Shown here: one piece after another, positions 8,092-15,884 of the stretch | Layout: every line of letters starts with the position of its first letter | Position numbering within the stretch: the stretch's first letter is position 1 | Assembly: GCA_033852075.1 (NCBI GenBank) | Contig: JAWSVC010000024.1 | Location: 1-15,922 of the forward strand | DNA: 15,922 bases | Source: QZLE01 sp033852075 | GTDB taxonomy: Bacteria > Pseudomonadota > Gammaproteobacteria > QZLD01 | Reading direction: 5' to 3' | The notes under the pieces: generated by a model | What the model saw: only the letters and a program-made list of their open reading frames with translations | Databases searched by the model: none | Told to the model about the DNA's origin: nothing | Translations under genes and position numbers: made by a program

Positions 8092-11000
8092 TTAATCCTG
8101 CTCAAGTTCAATATTGATACCCAAGGAGCGGATCTCTTTAATCAATACATTGAAAGATTCCGGCATTCCTGCTTCCATTCTATGGTCTCCGTCGACAATG
8201 TTTTTATACATCTTAGTTCTACCGTTAACATCATCTGATTTAACGGTAAGCATTTCTTGAAGAGTATAAGAAGCACCGTAAGCTTCAAGAGCCCACACCT
8301 CCATCTCTCCAAAACGCTGGCCACCAAATTGAGCCTTACCACCAAGAGGTTGCTGAGTAACCAAACTGTATGGACCAGTAGATCTGGCATGCATCTTATC
8401 ATCAACAAGGTGATTAAGTTTCAACATATACATGTAACCTACTGTTACAGGTCTATCGAATTTCTCACCAGTTCTTCCATCCCAAAGATTAGACTGTCCG
8501 GACTCACATCTACCAGCTAGTTTAAGTAGACGTTTAATCTCTTCTTCATCCACACCATCAAATACTGGTGTAGCCATAGGCACACCACTTGAGAGGTTTT
8601 CACATAGTTTGATAATCTCTTGATCTGTGAAACTATCAAAATCTTCTTTTTTACCGGTGTTATTGTAGATAGCATTAAGGAATTCACGCAATTTAGCAAC
8701 GCTTTGTTGCTGTTCAAGCATCTCTTCTATCCTATCACCCAGACCCATTGCAGCCCATCCTAAATGGGTTTCTAGAATCTGACCAACATTCATACGCGAA
8801 GGTACACCTAGCGGATTAAGAACCACATCTACTGGAGAACCATCTTCCAAATATGGCATATCTTCTTCTGGCACAACAAGTGATATAACACCTTTATTAC
8901 CATGACGTCCAGCCATCTTATCACCAGGCTGAAGTCTACGCTTAACAGCCATCTGTACTTTAACCATCTTAAGTACACCTGGAGCCAGATCATCACCACT
9001 AACGATCTTACGTTTTTTCTCTTCAAACATATCATCATAGTGAGAACGTAAAGATTTAAGCTGTTCTTGAACCTTTTCAAGTTGAACATTAAGATCCTCG
9101 TCGCGCATACGGATTTCAAACCATTTATCACGACCGATCTCTTCCAAATATTCAGCAGTAATTTCTGTTCCAGCTTTCAACTTATTTGGACCACCATCTG
9201 CCACCTTACCTATTAGTAACTTCTGCAATCTTTCATAAGTATCACCTGCAACGATACGGAATTGATCATTAAGGTCTTTACGAACCGATGCTAACTGCTC
9301 TTCTTCGTTAGCTATAGCACGTTGATCTTTCTCAACACCATCACGAGTAAATACCTGAACACCGATAATCACACCATCCATACCCGATGGCACTCGAAGC
9401 GATGTATCTTTAACATCAGATGCCTTTTCACCAAAGATCGCTCTGAGCAGTTTTTCTTCTGGTGTTAACTGTGATTCACCTTTTGGAGTTACTTTACCAA
9501 CAAGAATATCACCAGCTTTAACCTCAGCACCAATATATACAATACCTGAGTCATCCAGCTTAGATAGAGCAGATTCACCAACATTAGGAATATCAGCTGT
9601 AATCTCTTCAGGCCCAAGTTTAGTATCTCGAGCAACTGCTGTCAGCTCTTCGATATGAATAGTAGTAAATCTATCCTGTTGAGCTACACGCTCAGAGATA
9701 AGAATTGAATCCTCAAAGTTGTATCCATTCCAAGGCATAAATGCAACACGCATATTCTGACCAAGAGCTAATTCACCCAAATCTGTAGAAGGGCCATCTG
9801 CAAGCACATCTCCTTTTTCTAGAATATCACCTGGGGACACTAGCGGACGCTGATTGATACAAGTATTCTGATTAGAGCGTGTATATTTGATAAGATTATA
9901 GATATCAACACCCGCATCACCTGGCTCAGTCTCAGCATCGTTAACTCGAATTACGATACGTCCAGCATCAACGCTATCAACAATACCACCACGACGAGCA
10001 ACCAATGTTACACCGGAGTCAATGGCAACAGTACGTTCGATACCAGTACCCACAACAGGTTTTTCAGAACGTAGAGTCGGAACAGCCTGGCGTTGCATGT
10101 TTGATCCCATCAATGCACGGTTAGCATCATCGTGCTCAAGGAACGGGATAAGTGCGGCCGCAACAGAAACCACCTGTCTAGGAGATACATCCATATATTG
10201 AACGCGATCAGAGGTAAATAGCGAGAATTCATTTTTCCAACGACAAGAGATCAAGTCATCGGCAAATGTTCCATCATCATTTAGTTTGGCATTCGCCTGA
10301 GCAATTACATATTTACCTTCTTCAATTGCAGAAAGGTAATGAACCTCGTCGGTAGAAACACCGTCAACCACTTTACGATATGGAGTTTCAAGAAAACCAT
10401 ACTCATTGGTTTTTGCATATACCGCCAGCGAATTAATAAGGCCAATATTTGGCCCCTCAGGTGTTTCAATAGGACATACGCGGCCGTAATGAGTTGGATG
10501 TACGTCGCGCACCTCAAAACCAGCTCTTTCACGAGTAAGTCCACCAGGGCCAAGCGCAGAAACACGACGTTTATGCGTAATCTCTGAAAGTGGATTATTT
10601 TGATCCATAAATTGAGAAAGTTGACTTGATCCAAAGAACTCTTTGATCGCAGCAACAACAGGCTTAGCATTGATAAGCTCTTGAGGCATCAAACCTTCAG
10701 ACTCAGCCATTGTTAGTCTTTCTTTGACCGCACGCTCAACACGCACTAAACCAATTCTGAATACATTTTCAGCCATCTCACCTACGCAACGAATACGTCT
10801 GTTACCTAAGTGATCGATATCATCAACCTGATCTTTACCATCACGAATATCAATTAATTGCTTAAATACTGACAAAATATCATCTTTGGATAAGGTACCT
10901 TCACCAGTATCTTCGTCGCGACCAATTCTTCTATTGAATTTCATACGTCCAACAACAGAAAGATCATAACGTTCTTCGGAGAAGAACAGGTTATTAAATA

Positions 11001-12159
11001 ATGCTTCTGCTGCTTCTTTTGTAGGAGGCTCACCAGGACGCATCATGCGATAGATTTCTATCAGAGCCTCAGTTTGACTTGAGGTTGGATCAACTCTTAA
11101 CGTATCAGAAATATACCCACCATGATCCAAATCACTCACATATAGAGTTTCAAATTCGCTTATACTTGCAGCAGATAGTTTTTCCAATAATTCTTCAGTG
11201 ATAATGTCATTTGCCTTCGCAACAACTTCACCAGACTCACTATCAACAATATTTTTAAATAAAATACGACCACAAACATAACTACTTGGCACCTCGATTC
11301 GCTTAACATCGTCTTTGGCAAGCTCACGTATATGTCTAGCAGTTATTCTCTTTCCTGCCTCAACAAATACCTTTCCATCTACCGCTATATCAAAGTTAAG
11401 AGTTTCACCTCTAAGTCTGTCAGGAATAAGATCGCATATAAATGTATCGTTTTCACCAGCAGTGTAATGCTCACTTTCAAAGAACAGATCCAGAATCTCT
11501 TCGGTTTCATAACCAAGAGCACGTAGAAGAATGGTCGCAGGTAATTTTCTTCTTCTATCAATTCTTGTAAATATAGTATCTTTAGGATCGAACTCAAAAT
11601 CTAACCAGGAACCGCGATAAGGGATAACACGTGCTGAGTACAATAGTTTCTTAGACGAATGGGTTTTACCTTTATCGTGATCAAAGAATACGCCAGGAGA
11701 TCTATGTAACTGAGATACAATAACACGCTCGGTTCCGTTAATAACGAAAGTGCCTGTTTCTGTCATCAAAGGAAGTTCACCCATGTAAACTTCTTGTTCT
11801 TTAATATCCTTAACAGCACCAGAATCCTTATCTTTAAGGATCAATCTAATTAAAACTCTTAAAGGAGCCGCATAAGTAAGACCTCGCATTTGACATTCTT
11901 TAACATCAAAGGCTGGCTCACCGATCCTATAGCTTACATATTCAAGCTCAGCATTACCGGAATAACTTACGATAGGGAATACTGAAGAAAAAGCTGCGTG
12001 AAGGCCTACGTCTAATCTTGAATCTGCACTTATGCCTTCCTGCAAAAAGCTTTTAAACGACTCTACTTGAATTTGTAGTAAATACGGAGTCTGCAAAACG
12101 TTAGCCTGCTTCCCGAAATCCTTTCTGATTCGCTTTTTCTCGGTGAAACTATAGGTCAT
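8092..12159 (-). CDS. rpoB: RNA polymerase subunit beta
   Basis: Beta forms the other pincer of RNA polymerase and part of the catalytic cleft and RNA path. The 1355 residues compare with 1342 in E. coli, with matching ends (MTYSFTEKKRIRKDFG at the start, SLGINIELEQD at the end). The rifampicin region GSSQLSQFMDQNN...HKRR is at about 510-532. D519, H529 and S534, which correspond to E. coli D516, H526 and S531, are all wild type, so a rifampicin-sensitive enzyme is predicted. The GDKMAGRHGNKG active-site stretch and the carboxyl clamp segments are present. AGGTGAGG lies close upstream of the ATG. It follows rplL by 135 bases containing an attenuator-like hairpin, and precedes rpoC by 53 bases. 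Confidence 0.99.
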   Translation of the reverse strand: MTYSFTEKKRIRKDFGKQANVLQTPYLLQIQVESFKSFLQEGISADSRLDVGLHAAFSSVFPIVSYSGNAELEYVSYRIGEPAFDVKECQMRGLTYAAPLRVLIRLILKDKDSGAVKDIKEQEVYMGELPLMTETGTFVINGTERVIVSQLHRSPGVFFDHDKGKTHSSKKLLYSARVIPYRGSWLDFEFDPKDTIFTRIDRRRKLPATILLRALGYETEEILDLFFESEHYTAGENDTFICDLIPDRLRGETLNFDIAVDGKVFVEAGKRITARHIRELAKDDVKRIEVPSSYVCGRILFKNIVDSESGEVVAKANDIITEELLEKLSAASISEFETLYVSDLDHGGYISDTLRVDPTSSQTEALIEIYRMMRPGEPPTKEAAEALFNNLFFSEERYDLSVVGRMKFNRRIGRDEDTGEGTLSKDDILSVFKQLIDIRDGKDQVDDIDHLGNRRIRCVGEMAENVFRIGLVRVERAVKERLTMAESEGLMPQELINAKPVVAAIKEFFGSSQLSQFMDQNNPLSEITHKRRVSALGPGGLTRERAGFEVRDVHPTHYGRVCPIETPEGPNIGLINSLAVYAKTNEYGFLETPYRKVVDGVSTDEVHYLSAIEEGKYVIAQANAKLNDDGTFADDLISCRWKNEFSLFTSDRVQYMDVSPRQVVSVAAALIPFLEHDDANRALMGSNMQRQAVPTLRSEKPVVGTGIERTVAIDSGVTLVARRGGIVDSVDAGRIVIRVNDAETEPGDAGVDIYNLIKYTRSNQNTCINQRPLVSPGDILEKGDVLADGPSTDLGELALGQNMRVAFMPWNGYNFEDSILISERVAQQDRFTTIHIEELTAVARDTKLGPEEITADIPNVGESALSKLDDSGIVYIGAEVKAGDILVGKVTPKGESQLTPEEKLLRAIFGEKASDVKDTSLRVPSGMDGVIIGVQVFTRDGVEKDQRAIANEEEQLASVRKDLNDQFRIVAGDTYERLQKLLIGKVADGGPNKLKAGTEITAEYLEEIGRDKWFEIRMRDEDLNVQLEKVQEQLKSLRSHYDDMFEEKKRKIVSGDDLAPGVLKMVKVQMAVKRRLQPGDKMAGRHGNKGVISLVVPEEDMPYLEDGSPVDVVLNPLGVPSRMNVGQILETHLGWAAMGLGDRIEEMLEQQQSVAKLREFLNAIYNNTGKKEDFDSFTDQEIIKLCENLSSGVPMATPVFDGVDEEEIKRLLKLAGRCESGQSNLWDGRTGEKFDRPVTVGYMYMLKLNHLVDDKMHARSTGPYSLVTQQPLGGKAQFGGQRFGEMEVWALEAYGASYTLQEMLTVKSDDVNGRTKMYKNIVDGDHRMEAGMPESFNVLIKEIRSLGINIELEQD

Positions 12160-12189
12160 GGATTTTCCTCACCTTATACATTTAACTAT

Positions 12190-12205
12190 TATGATTTGAA
12201 TCATA
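12190..12205 (-). other. Short AT-rich dyad upstream of rpoB
   Basis: TATGATT and AATCATA are perfect inverted arms around CA, 31 bases before the rpoB start. As RNA this is a weak stem of six to seven pairs. It sits between the attenuator hairpin and the rpoB ribosome binding site. In E. coli this interval contains an RNase III cleavage site, but nothing here shows that directly. Confidence 0.35.
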
Positions 12206-12220
12206 TCTTTATATAACAGG

Positions 12221-12248
12221 AAAAGGCCAGCGACATTTGTCACCAGCC
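12221..12248 (-). terminator. Attenuator-like hairpin between rplL and rpoB
   Basis: The RNA arms GGCTGGTGAC (12248-12239) and GTCGCTGGCC (12234-12225) pair over ten positions, three of them G-U, around loop AAAT, followed at once by TTTT (12224-12221). The short T tract and wobble pairs suggest partial termination. It matches in position the E. coli rplL-rpoB attenuator, which lets only a fraction of polymerases read into rpoBC and so sets polymerase below ribosomal protein output. Confidence 0.8.
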
Positions 12249-12294
12249 ATTTCACATTCGCTGTAAATAAAAGTCGCACTCAATGCGCAAGCTA

Positions 12295-12672
12295 TTACTT
12301 AACTTCTACTTCAGCGCCAGCTTCTTCAAGCTGCTTTTTAACGTCCTCTGCTTCCTCTTTAGAAACACCTTCTTTTAGAGGAGATGGAGCGCCTTCTACA
12401 AGCTCTTTAGCTTCTTTCAGGCCAAGACCTGTGATACCACGTACAGCTTTAATTACGCCAACTTTATTTGCACCGAAGCTCTTAAGAACTACGTCAAACT
12501 CAGTTTGCTCAGCAGCCGCAGCGCCAGCATCACCACCAGCAGCAGGAGCTACAGCTACAGCAGCCGCAGCAGATACGCCGAATTTTTCTTCCATTGCAGA
12601 TACTAGGTCTACAACATCCATTACTGACATTTCAGCAATTGCTTCTAAGATATCTTCTTTTGAAACAGCCAT
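12295..12672 (-). CDS. rplL: 50S ribosomal protein L7/L12
   Basis: L7/L12 forms the mobile stalk dimers that recruit and stimulate translation GTPases such as EF-Tu and EF-G. The 125 residues comprise a dimerising amino domain (1-33), a flexible Ala/Gly/Pro hinge (about 34-55) and the factor-binding domain with NKVGVIKAVRGITGLGLKEA (69-88). I chose MAVSKEDIL as start. It has AGGAG seven bases upstream, while the nine extra upstream residues (MSHLLRSKK) overlap that site. It lies 60 bases after rplJ. It must be made in several copies per ribosome, and the strong ribosome binding site fits this. Confidence 0.99.
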   Translation of the reverse strand: MAVSKEDILEAIAEMSVMDVVDLVSAMEEKFGVSAAAAVAVAPAAGGDAGAAAAEQTEFDVVLKSFGANKVGVIKAVRGITGLGLKEAKELVEGAPSPLKEGVSKEEAEDVKKQLEEAGAEVEVK

Positions 12673-12732
12673 TTTTTTACTCCTAAGTAAATGGGACAAA
12701 ACCCAAACTTAATTAATTACCAATACAGCTAA

Positions 12733-13260
12733 TTATGCTGCATCCTTTTGATCGCGAACAGCAGCAATAGTACGCACAAGTTTCGCATGAGGTTCATTAA
12801 GAGTACGAACAAACTTCTCAATTGGAGCCTTCATTACCGACATCATCATAGCAATAGCCTGATCCTTAGTAGGTAGCTTAGCCAATCTATCGATTTCACT
12901 ACCTGGTAATGCCTGACCACCAACAGCTAATAGCTTTGGAATCAGTTTGTCGTGTTCTTTAGCGAAGTCTTTAATAACTCTACCAGCAGCACCAGGGTCT
13001 TCTTGCGATAACGCAAGGATCATTGGTCCTACAAGGCCTTCATTCATGCATTCAAATTCAGTTCCTTCGAATGCTCTTTTGGCCAAAGAGTTTTTGACAA
13101 CGCGTAAATAAACGCCTTGCTTTCTTGCAGCTACTCGAAGTTCATCCATCTCACACACAGTAAGACCACGATATTCTGATGCAACTGCTGAAAGAGCTTC
13201 AGCTGCTACCTCTGCAACTTCTTTAACTACCGCTTGTTTCTGTTCCAGATTTAACGCCAT
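12733..13260 (-). CDS. rplJ: 50S ribosomal protein L10
   Basis: L10 anchors the L7/L12 dimers on 23S rRNA at the base of the stalk. The protein has 175 residues against 165 in E. coli. The rRNA-binding amino domain shows YRGLTV (30-35) and VVKNSLAKRAF (54-64). The carboxyl helix that carries L12 dimers lies roughly at 135-170, and the chain ends in a charged tail (RDQKDAA). A strong ribosome binding site, AGGAGGT, is eight bases before the ATG. The 283-base leader between rplA and rplJ is structured and is expected to be bound by L10-L12, which represses translation of both genes. Confidence 0.99.
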   Translation of the reverse strand: MALNLEQKQAVVKEVAEVAAEALSAVASEYRGLTVCEMDELRVAARKQGVYLRVVKNSLAKRAFEGTEFECMNEGLVGPMILALSQEDPGAAGRVIKDFAKEHDKLIPKLLAVGGQALPGSEIDRLAKLPTKDQAIAMMMSVMKAPIEKFVRTLNEPHAKLVRTIAAVRDQKDAA

Positions 13261-13432
13261 AGTGGATTACCTCCTGGAACGCTTAACAAAAAGCGTCGTC
13301 GACACTTACAATTTGAGCATTTCTGCCCACCCTTGCCTTTCGGCTTACGGCTGCTCAGGGTATCCTGTATGAGCTACACCGTCTGCGCAGGAAATTAAGC
13401 CTCCTTTGTTTCTCAGCTTTTAAGCTAAGTCA
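13261..13432 (-). promoter_or_regulatory. L10 (rplJ) autoregulatory leader
   Basis: The untranslated stretch before rplJ contains a CCTGCGCAGACGGTG segment (about 13391-13377) like the GTAGACGGTG element I recall from E. coli rplJ leaders. It also has a hairpin CTTAGCT-TAAA-AGCTGAG (13429-13412), paired segments around GCCGTAAGCCGAAAGGC, and a hairpin ACGCTT / AAGCGT (13296-13279) three bases upstream of the AGGAGGT site (13275-13269). In E. coli, L10-L12 binds this kind of leader and blocks rplJ-rplL translation. The homology is recognised by short motifs and position only, so the exact fold and the 5' limit are uncertain. Confidence 0.7.
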
Positions 13433-13449
13433 CAAGACTGACACCTGCG

Positions 13450-13505
13450 GTCTTTGACGTTTGCATGATCTATTCTTTCAGACTTAAACCATGCAACTCA
13501 AAGTC
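13450..13505 (-). other. Long bulged hairpin in the rplA-rplJ gap
   Basis: The segments at 13450-13467 and 13490-13505 pair over about 14 positions with two single-base bulges (GCATG / CATGC and CTTTGA / TCAAAG parts). They enclose a 22-base loop. The hairpin lies upstream of the L10-leader motif and may form the outer part of that leader or act as a processing site. Confidence 0.5.
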
Positions 13506-13510
13506 TTTAC

Positions 13511-13531
13511 AGCAGAACATCCTGTTCTACT
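13511..13531 (-). other. Hairpin just after rplA
   Basis: AGTAGAACA and TGTTCTGCT pair over nine positions, one of them G-U, around the three-base loop GGA, 12 bases after the rplA stop codon. No T tract follows, so it is not a standard terminator. It could protect the rplKA message or serve RNA processing. Confidence 0.5.
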
Positions 13532-13543
13532 TAAATTTATTTC

Positions 13544-14239
13544 TTACAATCCAATGGCCGGAATATCAACAGTTATACCAGGCCCCATTGTTGAAGAAAC
13601 CGCCACCTTCTTAAGGTAAACACCCTTAGCAGCAGCAGGCTTTGCCTTATTAAGATCAACAAGTAATGCCTTCATATTTTCCAACAAAGCTTCTGGACCA
13701 AACGCAACTGTACCAATTGCACAATGAATAATACCCGCCTTGTCAGTTCTGAAACGAGCCTGACCTGCCTTAGCATTTTTAACAGCAGTAGCAACATCAG
13801 GTGTAACAGTACCCACTTTAGGGTTTGGCATAAGACCTCTTGGACCAAGGATTTGACCAAGTTGACCAACAACACGCATAGCATCTGGACTAGCAATAAC
13901 TACGTCATAGTTAAGATCGCCGCCTTTCATTTCAGCAGCAAGCTCATCCATACCAACAACGTCTGCACCAGCTTCTTTAGCTGCATCGGCGTTAGGACCT
14001 TGGGTAAATACAGCAACACGTACTTCTTTACCAGATCCATTTGGAAGTAAAGTTGAACCCCTTACTACCTGGTCAGATTTTCTTGGATCTACACCAAGCT
14101 TTACAGCAACCTCTACAGTTTCTGTAAATTTAACAGACGAAACGTCTTTTAGAAGTTGAAATGCCTCAACTGGCGCATAGCTTTTTTCTCTATCAACTTT
14201 TTCGTTGATTAGCTTTGCTCTTTTACTTAATTTAGCCAT
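13544..14239 (-). CDS. rplA: 50S ribosomal protein L1
   Basis: L1 forms the mobile stalk near the E site and moves with departing tRNA. It is also a known translational repressor of rplK-rplA. The 231 residues are typical. The family signature ILGPRGLMPNPKVGTV (130-145) and the RNA-binding SSTMGPG (215-221) are intact. The start overlaps the rplK stop by one base (TAATG), with GAGGGG upstream, so translation should be coupled to rplK. It is followed by a 283-base structured gap before rplJ. Confidence 0.99.
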   Translation of the reverse strand: MAKLSKRAKLINEKVDREKSYAPVEAFQLLKDVSSVKFTETVEVAVKLGVDPRKSDQVVRGSTLLPNGSGKEVRVAVFTQGPNADAAKEAGADVVGMDELAAEMKGGDLNYDVVIASPDAMRVVGQLGQILGPRGLMPNPKVGTVTPDVATAVKNAKAGQARFRTDKAGIIHCAIGTVAFGPEALLENMKALLVDLNKAKPAAAKGVYLKKVAVSSTMGPGITVDIPAIGL

Positions 14240-14673
14240 TATTCAACCCCCTCAGTTTCAATACCCATACTACGCGCACTACCAGCAATAGTACGTACAG
14301 CAGCATCAAGCGAAGCAGCTGTTAGGTCAGGTTCTTTAGTCTTCGCAATTTCTTCTAATTGCGCGCGAGTTACTTTGCCAACCTTTGTAACATTAGGAAC
14401 GCTGCTACCACTTTTGATGCCCGCAGCCTTCTTAAGAAGAATTGATGCAGGAGGGGTCTTGGTGATAAAGGTAAAGCTTCTGTCATTGTAAACTGAGATA
14501 ACAACAGGAACAGGCATCCCCGGCTCAAGACTTTGAGTCTGCGCATTAAATGCCTTACAGAATTCCATGATATTTACACCATGTTGACCTAGAGCAGGAC
14601 CAACAGGTGGACTTGGATTGGCTTGGCCAGCCTTTACTTGCAGCTTAATATACGCTTCAATTTTTTTAGCCAT
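14239..14673 (-). CDS. rplK: 50S ribosomal protein L11
   Basis: L11 binds the GTPase-associated region of 23S rRNA, takes part in factor turnover and is needed for RelA activation in the stringent response. The 144 residues (142 in E. coli) show the proline-rich PSPPVGPALGQHGVNI (20-35), the thiostrepton-binding face, and the rRNA-binding carboxyl domain with GKVTRAQLEEIAKTK. I chose MAKKIEAYIK, which has AAGGAG six bases upstream. The frame is open 21 codons further, but that stretch (MYVCRFLVWG) is not family-like and includes the ribosome binding site. Confidence 0.99.
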   Translation of the reverse strand: MAKKIEAYIKLQVKAGQANPSPPVGPALGQHGVNIMEFCKAFNAQTQSLEPGMPVPVVISVYNDRSFTFITKTPPASILLKKAAGIKSGSSVPNVTKVGKVTRAQLEEIAKTKEPDLTAASLDAAVRTIAGSARSMGIETEGVE

Positions 14674-14679
14674 TTTACT

Positions 14680-14685
14680 CTCCTT
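14680..14685 (-). promoter_or_regulatory. Shine-Dalgarno site of rplK
   Basis: AAGGAG six bases before the ATG at 14673-14671. It decides the start against the longer open frame that begins at 14736. Confidence 0.85.
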
Positions 14686-14719
14686 TGGGTTCGAACGCCT
14701 TTCAGCTCCCCAGACAAGA

Positions 14720-14745
14720 AATCGGCAGACATACATCTACCGATT
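14720..14745 (-). other. Hairpin in the nusG-rplK gap
   Basis: AATCGGTAGA and TCTGCCGATT pair over ten positions (one G-U) around the six-base loop TGTATG, 25 bases after the nusG stop. The bases after the stem (TCTTGTCT, following the final TT) are only moderately T-rich. It could be a weak terminator ending the secE-nusG message, or part of the rplK leader. I found no convincing -35/-10 pair for a separate rplK promoter. Confidence 0.55.
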
Positions 14746-14770
14746 CGTTTTGAAAAATTCTTATTTGATT

Positions 14771-15304
14771 TTAGGTCTTTTCTACTTGACCAAAATCTAA
14801 CTCAACCGGAGTTGATCTACCAAAAATCAAAACCGCAACCCGCAGCCTATTTTTTTCGTAGTTAACCTCTTCAACTGCTCCATTAAAGTCATTAAATGGT
14901 CCATCAATAACACGAACAACTTCTCCAACTTCAAATAGAGTCTTAGGTCTTGGTTTTTCAACGCCATCTTGAACACGCTGTAGAATATTCTCCACCTCTT
15001 TCTCGGTAATTGGAGCAGGTCTATCAGAAGACCCCCCAATAAAACCAAGGACACGCGGAGTATCTTTTATCAGATGCCATGAATCATCATTCATTTCCAT
15101 CTTAACTAAGACATAACCTGGGAAAAACTTGCGCTCACTCTTACGTTTTTGCCCTTCACGCATTTCAACAACTTCTTCAGTAGGAACCAGGATATCTTCA
15201 AACAAATCCTGCATACCAAGGCGCTGAACCCGCTCTTCAACAGCAAGCTTTACTTTATTTTCATAACCAGAATAAGCCTGGACAACATACCAACGTTTTG
15301 CCAT
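14771..15304 (-). CDS. nusG: Transcription termination/antitermination factor NusG
   Basis: NusG binds the RNA polymerase clamp with its amino domain and, through its KOW domain, either Rho or ribosomal protein S10. It thus links transcription to termination or translation. The 177 residues (181 in E. coli) are complete. MAKRWYVVQAYSGYE opens the NGN domain, RKFFPGYVLVKMEM is its conserved core, and the KOW part (GEVVRVIDGPFNDFNGAVEE onward) fills about residues 127-177. GGGAG lies nine bases before the ATG, inside the end of secE. The two genes are four bases apart and surely cotranscribed. Confidence 0.99.
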   Translation of the reverse strand: MAKRWYVVQAYSGYENKVKLAVEERVQRLGMQDLFEDILVPTEEVVEMREGQKRKSERKFFPGYVLVKMEMNDDSWHLIKDTPRVLGFIGGSSDRPAPITEKEVENILQRVQDGVEKPRPKTLFEVGEVVRVIDGPFNDFNGAVEEVNYEKNRLRVAVLIFGRSTPVELDFGQVEKT

Positions 15305-15308
15305 CAGA

Positions 15309-15698
15309 CTACGCTCCCTGGCCAGTTATTACGGTATAGCCCCAAGCAAAAAACATATCGATAAGCCAAAGAGCAATACCAACAAGCAAAACCATAACCA
15401 ACACAATTATTGTGGTCTGAACAGTTTCTTGCTTTGTTGGCCAAACAACTTTACGAACCTCTTTTCTAGACTCCTGAGCAAAACTCCAAAGCGCCTTACC
15501 TTGCTGAGTCATATAGGCAACTGCAACTGCAACACCTACAGCAGCAAGCAATCCAATTATTCTAAGAGCGGCCGATTCAGCTTCAAAATAGTAATATCCA
15601 CCGATACCCGCCACCAACATGGCCAACGAAACCAACCATTTGATTGTATCTAGGGAAGAGCTGCTTTGTTCTGCGTTTACATTCATTGGTGCTACCAT
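15309..15698 (-). CDS. secE: Preprotein translocase subunit SecE
   Basis: SecE clamps the SecY channel in the inner membrane. This is the three-helix form found in E. coli and relatives: helices at about 21-38, 45-63 and 96-114, with the essential amphipathic stretch SRKEVRKVVWPTKQE (77-91) before the third. As called it has 129 residues (127 in E. coli). A second in-frame ATG at 15686 would give 125. Neither start has a clear ribosome binding site, so the choice is open. The gene follows tRNA-Trp by 33 bases and precedes nusG by four. Confidence 0.96.
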   Translation of the reverse strand: MVAPMNVNAEQSSSSLDTIKWLVSLAMLVAGIGGYYYFEAESAALRIIGLLAAVGVAVAVAYMTQQGKALWSFAQESRKEVRKVVWPTKQETVQTTIIVLVMVLLVGIALWLIDMFFAWGYTVITGQGA

Positions 15699-15731
15699 TT
15701 GCTTATTTTATCTACCACTTCATCCTGAAAG

Positions 15732-15807
<76 letters not shown>

Positions 15808-15829
15808 ATTTCTTTAATCTTAATTTCAA

Positions 15830-15864
15830 GAAAACAACAGCGACACCTGCCTAACAGGTGCCGC
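15830..15864 (-). terminator. Terminator-like hairpin after tuf
   Basis: GCGGCACCTG (15864-15855) and CAGGTGTCGC (15849-15840) pair over ten positions, one of them G-U, around the five-base loop TTAGG. A T-rich but interrupted tract follows (TGTTGTTTTC). It begins 20 bases after the tuf stop and lies 22 bases before tRNA-Trp. It probably ends, fully or partly, the transcript of the upstream tuf gene. Confidence 0.8.
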
Positions 15865-15884
15865 TTGATCTTTTGGCTTACGTA

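Noticed and set aside
10305..10670. 121-codon minus-strand frame inside rpoB
   Set aside because: Alternate frame of the conserved rifampicin region of rpoB; leucine-rich, with no known family.
8092..12159. Drug-resistance changes in rpoB or rpsL
   Set aside because: The rifampicin-region residues (D519, H529, S534) and the S12 lysines are all wild type.
12670..12699. Longer start for rplL (MSHLLRSKK extension)
   Set aside because: The extension covers the AGGAG ribosome binding site, and the L7/L12 family begins at MAVSKEDIL-like sequence.
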